A DNA stretch of 64,000 nt from Paulinella micropora (lineage: Eukaryota > Cercozoa > Imbricatea > Euglyphida > Paulinellidae), in assembly GCA_019918135.1 (NCBI GenBank), contig WBZZ01000515.1:169804-233803 (forward strand), read 5' to 3'. Shown here piece by piece: positions 19,080 through 28,949 of this stretch; position 1 is the stretch's first letter; every line of letters starts with the position of its first letter. Under the pieces are notes generated by a model, which worked only from the letters and a program-made list of their open reading frames with translations, was not told the origin of the DNA and did no database searches. The position numbers and the translations under genes are program-made.

Positions 19080-19820
19080 GTGGGGATCTTTCTGCCCTGC
19101 TCGCGCAAGGATGCACCGCAATATTATGACCGTCCCAAAGTGAAACTGACACAAAAACCCGATCCAGAGGTTTCAATCCACTGGATCCAGTTTCATCGTG
19201 CGGATGGTGAATTGGGTCGGGCAATTGATTGCTGCTCGCGCCAGCACCTGACGAGGCTACTCTCCATGCTACCTGGGCCCAGCAGCTGCAGCGCGAGCAG
19301 GCCAATATTGCGACTCGTGCCTGTCCGGGCGACACGAAACTGGAGGGAGCCCTGCCCCCATCCACTGGGCCGAGTTGACAGAAAGAACGCGCAGCGAGCT
19401 GCTGGCAGGCGTCGTCGCGGCTCCGCCGCAGGGGCAGGGGGCGCCGCAGCCCCGGCCAGCTCCTGGCGGCGGTGGCGTTTGCACCTCGACCGCACCTGCC
19501 GCCTGTACGGCAGTCAGCCACGACGTAACCACCGGCGCAGCGCTAGGCAGTGCAGGCTACGCCGTACTCACCCCCCGCCAGCAGCTCGCGCCTGGTAGCC
19601 TTCGACAGCTCCTGCCATCTTCTTCGACAAAAAAAACTTTTGTTTTTCCGTCTGTTTCTCTTTCAGTCGGTCGTAATCCACTCTCACCGCGGTCATAAAG
19701 TAATTCCCGAAAGCTGCAATGACGTCGGTGATCGCATAGACACCTTCTTGCTGGCGTTGGATAGTTTTCTGTAGGGTTCTTCACTCAGGCACATGAGCCA
19801 GGGGTTGTCTTGGATCGCTG
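19080..19820. pseudogene. Inverted, broken duplicate copies of the BRO-N-like gene
   Basis: Two fragments of the gene at 15164-16735 meet here in opposite directions. On the plus strand, 19205-19440 codes remnants such as LQREQANIATRACPGD and LTERTRSELLAG. On the minus strand, 19820-19450 carries the start region (cf. GLSEETLKKAIQ) and the segment whose plus-strand sequence CGGCGCAGCGCTAGGCAGTG matches 16094-16113. The copies share the same stretch at about 19440, so this is a palindromic duplication. Both are riddled with stops and frame changes, and the minus copy carries an A/T-rich insertion near 19625-19670. Neither can encode a working protein. Confidence 0.65.
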
Positions 19821-19989
19821 GCCAGGGGTCGACGATCTGGGTCACGTTGGCGTACACCGACACGTCGGCGAGCGGGTGCAGCGACAGCTCCCGCAGCCGC
19901 GGGAGGTAGTAGCAGTTAAGCAACACGCCCAGGCACAAGAAGGAGAGCAGGCACGAGCTGGGAGGGGGGAAGCCCTCGCTGGACCCCAT
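19821..19989 (-). CDS. Short ORF with signal peptide-like start fused to BRO remnant
   Basis: The ATG at 19989 opens MGSSEGFPPPSSC followed by the hydrophobic stretch LLSFLCLGVLLNCYYL, which looks like a signal peptide or membrane anchor. About 55 codons later the frame enters the degenerate BRO-N copy (AIQDNPWLMCLSEE) and soon fails. It may be the 5' end of a different gene placed here by the rearrangement. Confidence 0.3.
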
Positions 19990-20039
19990 GCCGCCAGGCG
20001 CTCTCAGGGGCACGCCTGGTGGCTGCTTTGTGGGACCTA

Positions 20040-20470
20040 GAGGGCCGGCGGCCGGGCGGGGGAGGGAGCGACGGCAGCCGGCGGCCAGGCGGGCGGGAGG
20101 GAGGGGGCGTGGCGTGGGGTGCACGGTCTAGTGGAGAGAGAGAAGGAAGAGAGGGGGGGGGGGGGGCGCGGGCGACGGCAGCCGGTGTGGCGACGGCGAC
20201 GGCATGGCTGTGGCGGCCAGGCGGACGGGGGGGGGGGGGGGTGGGCGCACGGCCTGGTGGAGAGAGCGAAGAAAAGAGCGGAGAGGGGGGGGGGGGGGGG
20301 TCGGGCGACGGCGTGGCGCACTGTTCGAGGGGGGGAGGGAGTGAGGACGCGCGCGGGGGGAAGAGTGGAGCTGAGCGACGGCGTGCTACAACCCACCCCT
20401 TTCCCTCCTTGGCCCCCCGCTGTCTCGGGTCTCGCCCCAGCCTGAGCTCTGGCAGTCAACCGTGTAGCAA
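20040..20470. repeat. GC-rich tandem repeats with G runs
   Basis: Units of about 100 bp are repeated imperfectly. Each has a G(C/T)ACGG(T/C)CT(A/G)GTGGAGAGAG core, then GAAGAAAGAG-like purines, a run of 12-17 Gs and GGGCGACGGC. Copies start near 20118, 20246 and less clearly 20330. Non-coding; likely G-quadruplex prone. Confidence 0.55.
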
Positions 20471-20477
20471 GAGCAGC

Positions 20478-21749
20478 ATGGCACAGGACCCCAGAGCAGG
20501 GCCCGCGCCAGACACAGCGTGGCCGCGCCCGCCCGCACGCCGGGGGATCAGGGCCGCTTCCCCCGCCGATCTGCCGGCGCTGCGCGACCTGGTGGAACGC
20601 TCCTTTGACACCAAAACCCGCTCGGGCTTCAAGAATAACTGGAACCTCCTGGCGGGCGCACTGGGCGAACCGCGGGACTCGCTGCTGGTGTATGCGGAAG
20701 AAGCAGACCACGCTACGCCCGAGCCCGGTGTCGTGCTGGCGTACGCTCTCGTGACCCAGGCAGTAGCCTGGCACTTGGATATCTTCGAAGTAGACGTAGC
20801 GCGTCGGGGCCAGGGCCTCGGCCGTGATTTTGCACAAGCACTGCTCGAGCACCTGGCCCACACCACCCCGGCGGACTTTCTTTTTCTGTTCTGCCAGCCC
20901 GCAGAGAGCTATGGCTTCTGGCGAAGGCAGGGGTGGGAGCCCTGTGAGGGCTTACACCGCCACAGCATGCGTCGCCAGGTCCCGCGCCCCACCCCCAACT
21001 TTAGGCGCTGGTGGCAGCAGCAACCAGGGGCCCGCTCGGTCCAAGTACGCCTGCTGTTCGGTACGGAGGCCTGGGTTGATCCGCACTGCGTAGAGCTCCC
21101 GAGCGGGGGCGGCTTTCTGCCCTGGCGGCAGGATCTGCCCGCCCCGCAGCAAGTGGTTACCTTGGACGCGGTGCAGGTGGGCCACCGCGTGTTTCTGCCC
21201 GAGAAGATTACCGAGCTGTAGCGGCAGAGCGGTGATTACACCCGGCTGCTGTGCCAAGTAGACGACCAAGCCGTCTTCTTCGGTCCCGTGCTGGACTCCC
21301 GCGATCAGCTTTCGCCCGGGGCCGCTGACCTGGGCGTGCGTCCGACGGACGCCGCTAGCTTCTGGCTCTGGGGGCTGCGCCTGCGCCCACCCCGCCGCCC
21401 ACCCCAGTCCGTGCTGCAGCACCTGGCAGCGGGCCCCGCCCCCGGCAGGCGTCGCTGTGATCTCGGGCTCGAGCCCGCGCCCGACTGTGAACGACTGTAC
21501 TTCCGGCACCTGGACGTAACGTGGCTGGCTCGGGAGTACGACCTCTTCGATCGGCAGCAACGAGTGTCCGGGCCCCTGGACTACGAGCGCAGCCTGGCCG
21601 GCGACCCCCGGGAGCTGGCCAAAGAGTTCCTAGGTGTGCTAGAAGGCTTCGAGTTTATCGAGGCGGAGGAAAATGAGTCAGAGTCCGAGCCGGAGGAACC
21701 AGGCGAAGACGGGCAACCAGCCCCGGGGAGGAGGGGGCGCTGGGACTAG
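20478..21749 (+). pseudogene. GNAT-family acetyltransferase with in-frame TAG
   Basis: The ATG at 20478 opens a protein whose residues about 15-170 are a GNAT N-acetyltransferase fold: IRAASPADLPALRDLVERSF at the start, then LAYALVTQAV, and the acetyl-CoA loop VARRGQGLGRDFAQALL followed by FYGFWRR-like SYGFWRRQGWE. A TAG at 21219-21221 stops it after 247 residues, but the same frame continues without a break to 21749 with sensible sequence and a Glu-rich C-terminus, for 423 codons in all. The acetyltransferase domain itself is complete before the stop, so activity could survive. The substrate is unknown; small molecules or histones are possible. The stop could be a real nonsense mutation, since genuine TAG terminators occur in neighbouring genes. 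Confidence 0.65.
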
Positions 21750-22071
21750 AATGGGATCCCTTGTTCAAAAGCAACTGCAGACTGTGTTCGACTCTGTTAG
21801 AAGCTGGCGGGTGACGCTAAGAAATCTTGCCGCTAAAACAATGGCCTTCCTTTAATTAAAACAACGTTGACTTTCTTAGCAGTACCAGCAAAGGTGCGGT
21901 CGTCAGGCACAACTGACAGAAACCCGAGCGCTCCTGCCTAGATATATGATTGCCGGGAATTTCTTGGTAGTACTAGTCTGCTCTCTTTCCGCTGGCCCTC
22001 CGCTGCTAGGCCTGTCTCAATCCTCGCCTCTGCCATAACCAGTGTGACAGCCTTGCCCTACGCGGGCGAAA
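21750..22071. other. Convergent intergenic region
   Basis: The stretch between two convergent genes has an AT-rich segment TTTAATTAAAACAACG at 21851-21866 that could work as a poly(A) region. Nothing else is recognised. Confidence 0.35.
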
Positions 22072-24814
22072 TTATCGAAGACCCTCATCAGCGGTTGGAA
22101 CTGTGCGCTGTCCCCCAGGCTTCTGCTGCTGCAGGAGCTTCAGTGCTTCCTCCCGCAGGAGCTTCAGTGCTTCCTCCCAGACCTGGTTGTTCTGACCGGG
22201 GAGTTCACTGCCAGTATTCCTCTTGTACACTGTTCGCATAGCGTTGGTAAACTCGGCGCCGCTGCTTAGCTTCGACCGGCCGTCTGCAGAGTAGATTTTA
22301 TGCTTATCCAAACTGCGCAGGACCGCTCGGTAGGTGGCGGCGTCTCGCCCAGGTAGGAGGGCGAAGGTTAGGTATGTATATGGGGATATATCTTGATAAG
22401 GTGAGGAGAGACGGTTATGTTGCACTCTCCTCGTGGGGTAGGCCGAGAGCCTCCAGGAATCGGCGCAACTCGTCCCCGACCATTATCAGTCGAGGTGGCC
22501 CTTTCTTAGGTGATAGGCCCGGTATGCTTTTACTTCCTCCGGAAGGGGTACACCCGCTTCCTCCAGGAGGTAGTAGTAGCAATTGATGTCCATTTGTGGC
22601 CATCGGAGCCTTCGGAGCTCATAGGGTTCCAAGAGATGTTTGGGCTGCGCGTTTATGCCATAGAATCGGAGCACATACGCCCTTTGTTGGTCGGACAAGC
22701 TAGTCCAGCCCATTATGGAACGAGTTAACGCCCACTCCGCCTCGGTTAGCGTTGTAGGGTCGTTCGGGATAGGGACGTATGATTCCACGTGTGGGAGTGG
22801 ATTTTCCTGAGCGCGCCAGGTTGGCGGTCCTGGGGGAACATGCGCTGGGTTCGTGAACAGGAATTTCCTTTCCCGCCTCTTGTAGGTGAGCGTGCGTTCC
22901 AGACAGAGGTGCGGTCCGTTACGCTCTGGTGACGTGCAAATGTCAGAGGGTAAGGTCCATCTGCGGTTGCAGGCGTACGATCCATTGACCGCCACCGAGT
23001 TCAGCCCGCAACAGGTCACCATGAGGAGGTTTGCGTCCGTGTCCATGTAGGAACAGCTCGGGTTGTTGGACCAGACACCTCTCTCATCCATCAGTGGTGG
23101 GGGCGGTGTGGGCACTCTCCCTTCAAGTACGACTCCCTTGGCTGGTGACTCCTCAAATAGGTGAGGGTCCGGGACCCAGTTGACCTGGTTGCCGACCAGC
23201 ATGTGCCGGTATGGTTCCTTCGTAGGTTGGAAGGGATTGGATCGCAGATTGGTTGTGTGTCTTAGCGCAGGGCATTCGAGCCGCAGGCGCTCCGCGTCCG
23301 TGATATCCGGGTATGTGTGCCCGTATCTTTTGAACCACCTCCTAACCGTTTTAGTTGTTCTTTGATCTCAGCCAGGGTAACCTTCCTTGCCGCCCTTAAC
23401 GCAGCCGCGTTCGTTTGCTTTCGATCTCTATCTTTCCTGGCCACTTGAAGCTGCTCCGCACGTGCCACCGCACGTTGCCTCTCCCGCTCTGCTTCCATCG
23501 CACGCCTCTCCACTGCTGCTAGTTCCTGCCGTTCGTCCTCCGAGTCTTCCTCTGAGTCTCCCTCTAGCTCGCTCTTGCTCTCGACCACGGTCCGGGGGGT
23601 GCGGCTGTGACCTTTGGCCATGTTGGCGCTGGCCCAATAAGCGACACTGAGCAGCAGCAGTGGTAGGCAAGCAGCCTCCTCTGTACCGACTGTGTCTTGT
23701 TCTGGGTCAACCCACAGGTACCCAGCTTGCATGCTCACTAGCGCAGGCCCCGCGCCTGCCCAGCCTGTCCAGTCCGCTGGCAACCGCCGGCTTAGCCCCT
23801 TCAGCGCAGCCGCTGCAGTGCGTAGCACTTCTATGGATGCGACCTTAGTCGCCTGTGTGTACGCGCCCAGGTGCTGCAGTGCCGTAGCACAGGGCCCAGT
23901 GGACGACGAGGTACTGCCCCTGGATAGCTCCTCCCCCCACCAAGCGACATAGGCGTCCAGGATCTCTTGGTCGAACGTAGCGGCTTTGCATTCTAACACT
24001 TCCAGCGCCTTCTTAGTTCATGCGACCGCTAGGCGGGGGAAGGAGGGATCCAGTGCCGACCTGAGCAAACCCGCCAGGATGCCAAAGGCATTAGCGAGCC
24101 ACAGCAGCTGCCGCACCCGCTCCGGGGGCTGGCCCCGCCGGGGGACCAGCTGCTCGCAGCGAGTTGCATCCACCCTGGTTAGCAGGCGGGGCACGCTCGA
24201 TTTAATCCCGAGTCCGGGTACCAGGGCAGGCAGGTCCGTCAACCGGAACCCGCTGTACACAAGGGACACGTCCGGGTCGCTTAGCACGTCTAGATACCGA
24301 GTGAGGAATGTCAGGAAGGCAGCGTGCCCATCATCATCGACCGCGCCCGCAAATGAAGTACTCAGTCCTGGCCAGTTGCACCTGACCCAATACTCGGGAG
24401 GAGCTGCTGCAGCGGCGCTACCGTCCGTGTGGTGCGGCCTGCCCGTGGACAACAAGCCTCCTCTAACTGGTTGTGCCAGCCCTAAAGAGGCCAGTTGCCG
24501 TTGCAGCAGTACACAGGCTACCGCTTCTGCCTCCGTGGTAACCCTTAGCTTTTCATAGCACCCCTCTTGCCCGGTACGGGCGTCGTTCCGATGCGCGGGG
24601 TCTGGCCCCGTGCGATCCGCCAATTCCTGGTGCGACCAGTGAGTGACACTGGTCAGCTGGAGCAAGGTAAAACTCAGCGTCGGGGTCTGCACGTGGCAGG
24701 CGGCTGCGGGGAGCTCGTCGGCCGTGGGGTCCTGGACACTCCCGCGGGGAGCGCGCCGGCCGCGGGGTCCTGGGCACTCCCGTGCTTGCCACAGTACGAA
24801 CAGGACTTGCTCAT
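22072..24814 (-). pseudogene. Large unrecognised protein (~900 codons) with at least four frame breaks
   Basis: Good coding sequence continues on the minus strand from about 24814 (MSKSCSYCGKHG) to a stop at 22072, but moves between frames near 24700, 24015, 23265, 22490 and 22420. Features in order: a Cys pair at the N-terminus, a hydrophobic segment (LPLLLLSVAYWASANMA, about 23640), an acidic run, and a charged coiled coil (about 23560-23390). A Pro-rich middle and a Tyr/Leu-rich C-terminal part with two LREEALKLL-type repeats follow. An internal ATG at 23621 could start a separate second gene. I do not recognise the family; size and layout would suit a structural or scaffold protein, but that is a guess. 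Breaks are not all at homopolymers. Confidence 0.5.
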
Positions 24815-24914
24815 CTGTGACCTCTTTGTGTGCTTAACCCGAGGCCCCGGCGGGGGGGGGGGGGGGCAGGACGAGCTGCTCTCTCCCCCCCCCCCCCCCG
24901 CCCCGCGAGGGTTC

Positions 24915-25000
24915 CCTGGCTAAGGCGCGGGGGGGGGGGGGGGAGGAGGAGGAGAGAGGGGGCGGGGCGCGCTGCTCCCCCCCCCCGCGCCTTAGCCAGG
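24915..25000. repeat. GC-rich inverted repeat able to form a hairpin
   Basis: The arm CCTGGCTAAGGCGCGG plus its G run at 24915-24936 is complementary to the C run plus CCGCGCCTTAGCCAGG ending at 25000. The spacer is about 40 bp and purine-rich. It lies just upstream of the large minus-strand gene. It could be a terminator, a recombination scar or part of a processed repeat. Confidence 0.6.
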
Positions 25001-25660
25001 GGCACGCTCACGGGGCGGGCTAGTGGGGTGGGCGGGGACGACGATGCGACCGCCGGGGCCGCGCTAGGCAGCGTGGGCGGCGCGCGGCCGCCCCATGTGT
25101 GGCACGAAGCCCTTCCGCGCCGAGCCCTGGGTTCGGCCGAATGCCAGTCGTACGTACCGCGTGTAAGAATCAAGAGAAGGACCCTCTGTCTCTGCTACAC
25201 TGGTGCACTCAGGTAGTGTTGTCCTTTTTTTTAATCAGAGTACTGTGGCTTGGCCCAGGCCCGCCGCCGGCCCGGCGGCTGGCCGGGAGACGTGTCAGAG
25301 AGCGCCTCCTCTGTCATGCAGTGGCCGGCTGGACTTTTTTAAAAGCCTTTACGTTCCTGTTTTAGCTCTGAAAAAAGGTTTCTATTAGTCCTGGCTACAC
25401 ATACCTTTCAAAGAGAACCAGCATCTTCTAAACAATGACACTTCAGGACAGCTGACGGCGCTTGCCTTCTTTAGCTGTATGCCAAAGGCGGGGGAGTACT
25501 CTGCGTCGCGTTTGTGTTATCCTTTCTCTCCCCCCGCCTGTTCTTCCACTACAGGAGGGAAGGAGGGCTGTTTTGGTACTAAGAAGTACAACGCAACGCG
25601 CCCGTTTGTCTTTCGCAGGGAAGGAAGTAAGGGGGGAAAGCGCTCAGGGGGGGGGGGGGG
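25001..25660. other. Non-coding stretch with fragments of duplicated sequence
   Basis: At 25059-25085 the sequence GCCGCGCTAGGCAGCG resembles a piece of the BRO-N-like gene near 16094-16110, so small debris from that duplication may be present. The rest has G runs (25647-25661) and no supportable gene. Confidence 0.3.
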
Positions 25661-25785
25661 GGAGAGAAAAGAGCGCCCCCTCTCCCGTCTGCGGGGAGAA
25701 GGAGAAAAGAAGCAGGGGGGAGGGGAGAGAAAAAGAGCGCCCCCTCTCCCCGTCAGCGGGGAGAAGGGGGAAAAGAAGCAGCCAC
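25661..25785. repeat. Direct tandem repeat, about 60 bp x 2
   Basis: The unit GAGAGAAAAGAGCGCCCCCT...GGGGAGAAGG...AAAAGAAGCAG occurs at 25661-25716 and again at 25723-25781 with few differences. It is non-coding in context, though frames read through it. Confidence 0.7.
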
Positions 25786-25988
25786 GGTAAGCTAGCGCAC
25801 TGGCTAAGAGTGGTGGTAGATCTTAGGTGCCTTGCAAGTTTTTATTAAAAGTGTGAGACGACGGCTTCATTCTGCCTGGGGGGGTAGCTAGTCTCCGTTG
25901 TCTGGCTGCCGGCCTCCCTCTCCTGTGGTGCGCAGTTGTGGCGGGCAGGGCCGGCGCTTCTAAGCCCGGAGTGCCCACGGTCACTCAC

Positions 25989-26612
25989 TCACTCCTCAGC
26001 CTCCTGCCAGTAACCCCCGCTGTCAATATCATCGTCTTCACTTTCACCGCCAGGAGCGGTTGCTGGTGGTAGCCCTGGTGCTGTGCGGCCGAGTAGTTCC
26101 GGATGAGGCGGCCGGATCGAGCTCATTGTGGGGCAGTGTTCTTTGTAGTCTTGGGCACTTCCGTCCGCTTTTCTGCCGGCCTGAGTAGGATCCAGGAATG
26201 TCTCAAGAGTAAGACCCAGGGATGTCTCGAGGGGATAGCTAGGAAGAACCACCCCCTTTACTAGGACCTCCTGGTGGAGCCAGGCCAGAGTCCGCTCCCC
26301 GACGAACAGGCCCACATGGCCTCGAACGTACTCCGCGGTATCTCTGGGCCGCCACGGATCCAAGGTGCGTGTCGCGCTGAGCACATCATCAAAACCGTTG
26401 CTCCCAAGTGACAAAGCCAGGGTCAGATGTAAAAGCTTGCTGGAGTCGAAAATGAAGACGCGCAGCAAAACATTGTACTGCCTTCCGGTTTTCTCTCCGA
26501 GCTGATTTTGGAAGAGGGATGGCACAACAAACTTAGCCTTCCTGTCCTTCCTGTCACGGAGGACCTCTTCCACTTCCTCTCGGCTCCCGAAAATTTTTCT
26601 GTAGCTAAACAT
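25989..26612 (-). CDS. Unrecognised 207-residue protein whose start lies in a repeat
   Basis: The ATG at 26612 gives 207 residues; the first 11 codons (MFSYRKIFGSR) lie in the AT-rich repeat unit that continues to the right. A globular region with WRPRDTAEYVRGHVGLFVGE and LTLALSLGSNG precedes a Pro-rich linker, and the protein ends in a very acidic tail (GESEDDDIDSGG). It has no frame break. I do not recognise a family. Because each repeat unit carries the same start-codon context, the repeat array may supply its promoter; alternatively the original N-terminus was replaced when the array formed. Confidence 0.5.
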   Translation of the reverse strand: MFSYRKIFGSREEVEEVLRDRKDRKAKFVVPSLFQNQLGEKTGRQYNVLLRVFIFDSSKLLHLTLALSLGSNGFDDVLSATRTLDPWRPRDTAEYVRGHVGLFVGERTLAWLHQEVLVKGVVLPSYPLETSLGLTLETFLDPTQAGRKADGSAQDYKEHCPTMSSIRPPHPELLGRTAPGLPPATAPGGESEDDDIDSGGYWQEAEE

Positions 26613-27590
26613 TTATTGCCGAAATGTCCTTTGCAAAAAAAAATTTTAATGGCGTGCCGCATTTTGCGGCAAAAAAAAGGTGTCCACAAAATGCGGCGTT
26701 TTTCACAGGTGTCGCGAAATTCACCGGATTACGAAACCAATGAAAAAAAATATTTTTTTTGCAAAGGACATTTCGGCAATAAATGTAAAGCTAGAGAAAA
26801 ATTTTCGGGAGACGCCGGCGGGCGGGGAAAAAATTTAATGTGCAAAAAGATTCCCCGCCCGACCTCGGCTCCCGAAAATTTTTCTGTAGCTAAACATTTA
26901 TTGCCGAAATGTCCTTTGCAAAAAAAATTTTTAATGGCGTGCCGCATTTTGCGGCAAAAAAAGGTGTCCACAAAATGCGGCGTTTTTCACAGGTGTCGCG
27001 AAATTCACCGGATTACGAAACCAATGAAAAAAAATATTTTTTTTGCAAAGGACATTTCGGCAATAAATGTAAAGCTAGAGAAAAATTTTCGGGAGACGCC
27101 GGCGGGCGGGGAAAAAATTTAATGTGCAAAAAGATTCCCGCCCGACCTCGGCTCCCGAAAATTTTTCTGTAGCTAAACATTTATTGCCGAAATGTCCTTT
27201 GCAAAAAAAAATTTTAATGGCGTGCCGCATTTTGCGGCAAAAAAAAGGTGTCCACAAAATGCGGCGTTTTTCACAGGTGTCGCGAAATTCATCGGATTAC
27301 GAAACCAATGAAAAAAATTATTTTTTTGCAAAGGACATTTCGGCAATAAATGTAAAGCTAGAGAAATTTTTTCGGGAGACGCCGGCGGGAGGGGAATTTC
27401 TTGGTTACATTTTTTTTCCCCGCCCGCCCTCGGCTCCCGAAAATTTTTCTGTAGCTAAACATTTATTGCCGAAATCGCGAAAAAAAAATTTTAATGGCGT
27501 GCCGCATTTTGCGGCAAAAAAAAAGTGTCCACAAATTGCGGCACCTTGTGCATTTGGCGCAAAGTTCACTGGATTCACACAAGATCTTTT
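26585..27590. repeat. AT-rich array: four ~280-bp units with long dyads (candidate origin)
   Basis: The marker GGCGTGCCGC occurs at 26651, 26936, 27219 and 27496, giving spacings of 285, 283 and 277 bp. Each unit contains TTGCCGAAATGTCCTTTGCA and, further on, its reverse complement TGCAAAGGACATTTCGGCAA, part of an imperfect ~55-bp palindrome that also includes CTCCCGAAAATTTTTCT. A smaller dyad GCCGCATTTTGCGGC lies in each unit. The fourth unit is partly degenerate. The array is an island of AT-rich DNA in a GC-rich block. Frames open through it are repeats of each other and not genes. Iterated dyads in an AT-rich island suit a replication origin, a segregation site or an old MITE amplification. 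Confidence 0.8.
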
Positions 27591-27890
27591 TTTAATAAAA
27601 CCGCATTTTGTGGAGTCTGAACCAGAAATTTGTTAGCAAGCGGACATTTCTGCGGGTCCTTATGGCTGTCCTGCTGGTCCTGTTGGCAATCTCGGGCGCC
27701 AAGCACCAAGCACTACTTCCGCACCGGGGGAGAGCGTCCGCTTAGTGAAGGTAAGGGTCACGGATTGGATTGAAATCTTGATTCTGAAAACTCAGAGATT
27801 CCTACAGGGAGGAGGGCACAACACGCACACTCCCCAGAGGCCCCAATCGAGGCAAAACACTAAACCCAAAAATTTTCGGGTTTGTGTTAG
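27591..27890. other. Intergenic stretch after the repeat array
   Basis: Mixed-composition DNA with no credible frame. The sequence TTTTTAATAAAACCGC near 27589-27603 could be a 3' signal. Confidence 0.35.
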
Positions 27891-27891
27891 A

Positions 27892-28077
27892 TTAGTACAA
27901 GTCCTGCTGGCCCAAGGCCAGCAATCGTAAGAAGGTGCTGCGGCTGGCGTTCATGTCGCGTCCGTGCTGCAGGGCGCACCACTGGCAGCTGTAGGTCCTG
28001 GCGGCTCCGATGTACAACCGGGCCAGGTGGTGCCGCCGCCGCGAGCCGTGGGACACGTGCGACCCCGTCCGCTTCAA
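27892..28077 (-). pseudogene. C-terminal fragment resembling TnpB/Fanzor
   Basis: The minus-strand frame ends CQWCALQHGRDMNASRSTFL followed by LRLLALGQ. CxxC followed closely by (H)xRDxNAxxN is the zinc-binding/RuvC-III end of TnpB and its eukaryotic and giant-virus relatives, the Fanzors. Only about 60 codons are open; a TAG lies just upstream in the same frame and I cannot find the RuvC-I or RuvC-II motifs. If right, this is the tail of an RNA-guided nuclease gene from an IS607/IS605-like transposon, long dead. The match is short, so it could be coincidence. Confidence 0.35.
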
Positions 28078-28357
28078 GCACGACGCGCTGCTGGTCTACG
28101 ACTGGCTGACCCCCCGGGCCGGCTATGAGCTGTCGGTCTTCGGGCTGGGTTTCGCTAGGCAGGGCTGCGTTCTACAACCTCGTGCACGGGCCCACGGCCG
28201 GACATTGGCTGACCTTTGACTTTTTGTGGAGCGCGACAGTCCTTCCGAAGACGGAGTGAAACAGAATTTCGTTTAAATTTTGAAAAAAAGACTCTCGCCG
28301 GCGGTATTAAAATTCAGAAAAACAAGAAAGAAAATGCTTTTTATTTTACAACAATTT

Positions 28358-28939
28358 TTACTCAAGGCGTTGGCGCTTGGCCGGACGATCAAGTGCCAAC
28401 ACCGCACAGCACGCCTCCAGACGCTCGTCGACCATAGGCTTACTTTCTAGTGACCATTCCCCGGAGGCCTCGTCAAAGCGTTCGACGGAAGCGAGCGCAG
28501 TGTTACCATTGTCGGGACTGCCGCCCGCCACGTACAGGCTTTTGTTGAGTACGAAGGCCGAAGCGCCCGAACGCGGCGTCTTGAGATCACCGACGAAGCA
28601 CCACTTCTGCACCCTGGGGTCGTAGCGCTCTACCTTCTCTAGCTCCATCTCGGTGTCTGGGTCAAAGTTGGTGCCTCCGATGACATACAGCTGGCCCCGG
28701 AAGACCTGAGCCGAGAAGTCGTGACGAGCCCGACGCAGCCTGCCCGCTGACCGCCACTCGTTGCGCACTGGGTCGTACTTCTCAACCTTGCGCAGGCTCC
28801 AGTCGTGGTTGTGGCCCCCGATCAGGTACAAAGAGTTGCCCAAAGCCGCGAGCCGGGCCTGGTGGCGTTTGGTGTGGGGAGCGCAGCGCGTTAGCCAGGC
28901 GTCCGTCTTTTCGTCGTACACCAGCAGCGAGTTGTGCAT
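28358..28939 (-). CDS. Kelch-repeat protein, N-terminally truncated
   Basis: The minus-strand frame contains three to four kelch blades: LYLIGGHNHDW...KVEKYDP, LYVIGGTNFDPDTEME...VERYDP and LYVAGGSPDNG...VERFD, each with the Gly-Gly pair and spaced Tyr/Trp of the fold, ending in a basic KRQRLE tail. Full kelch propellers have five to seven blades and viral versions usually carry an N-terminal BTB domain for Cullin-3. Both are missing: the frame starts abruptly at 28939, exactly where another truncated gene begins on the other strand. It is most likely a pseudogene fragment of a BTB-kelch or kelch-only gene. Confidence 0.75.
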   Translation of the reverse strand: MHNSLLVYDEKTDAWLTRCAPHTKRHQARLAALGNSLYLIGGHNHDWSLRKVEKYDPVRNEWRSAGRLRRARHDFSAQVFRGQLYVIGGTNFDPDTEMELEKVERYDPRVQKWCFVGDLKTPRSGASAFVLNKSLYVAGGSPDNGNTALASVERFDEASGEWSLESKPMVDERLEACCAVLALDRPAKRQRLE

Positions 28940-28949
28940 CTCTTGATCG

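Noticed and set aside
26585..27590. CRISPR array
   Set aside because: Units are ~280 bp with internal dyads and no short repeat-spacer pattern.
26508..27636. Plus-strand frames of 80-200 codons in the 280-bp array
   Set aside because: They are the same repeat unit translated several times and have frame-dependent, nonsensical sequence.
28010..28219. Plus-strand frame starting MYNRARWCRRREPWD
   Set aside because: Parts read plausibly but it overlaps the TnpB-like remnant, has no family match and no clear start; I cannot support it.
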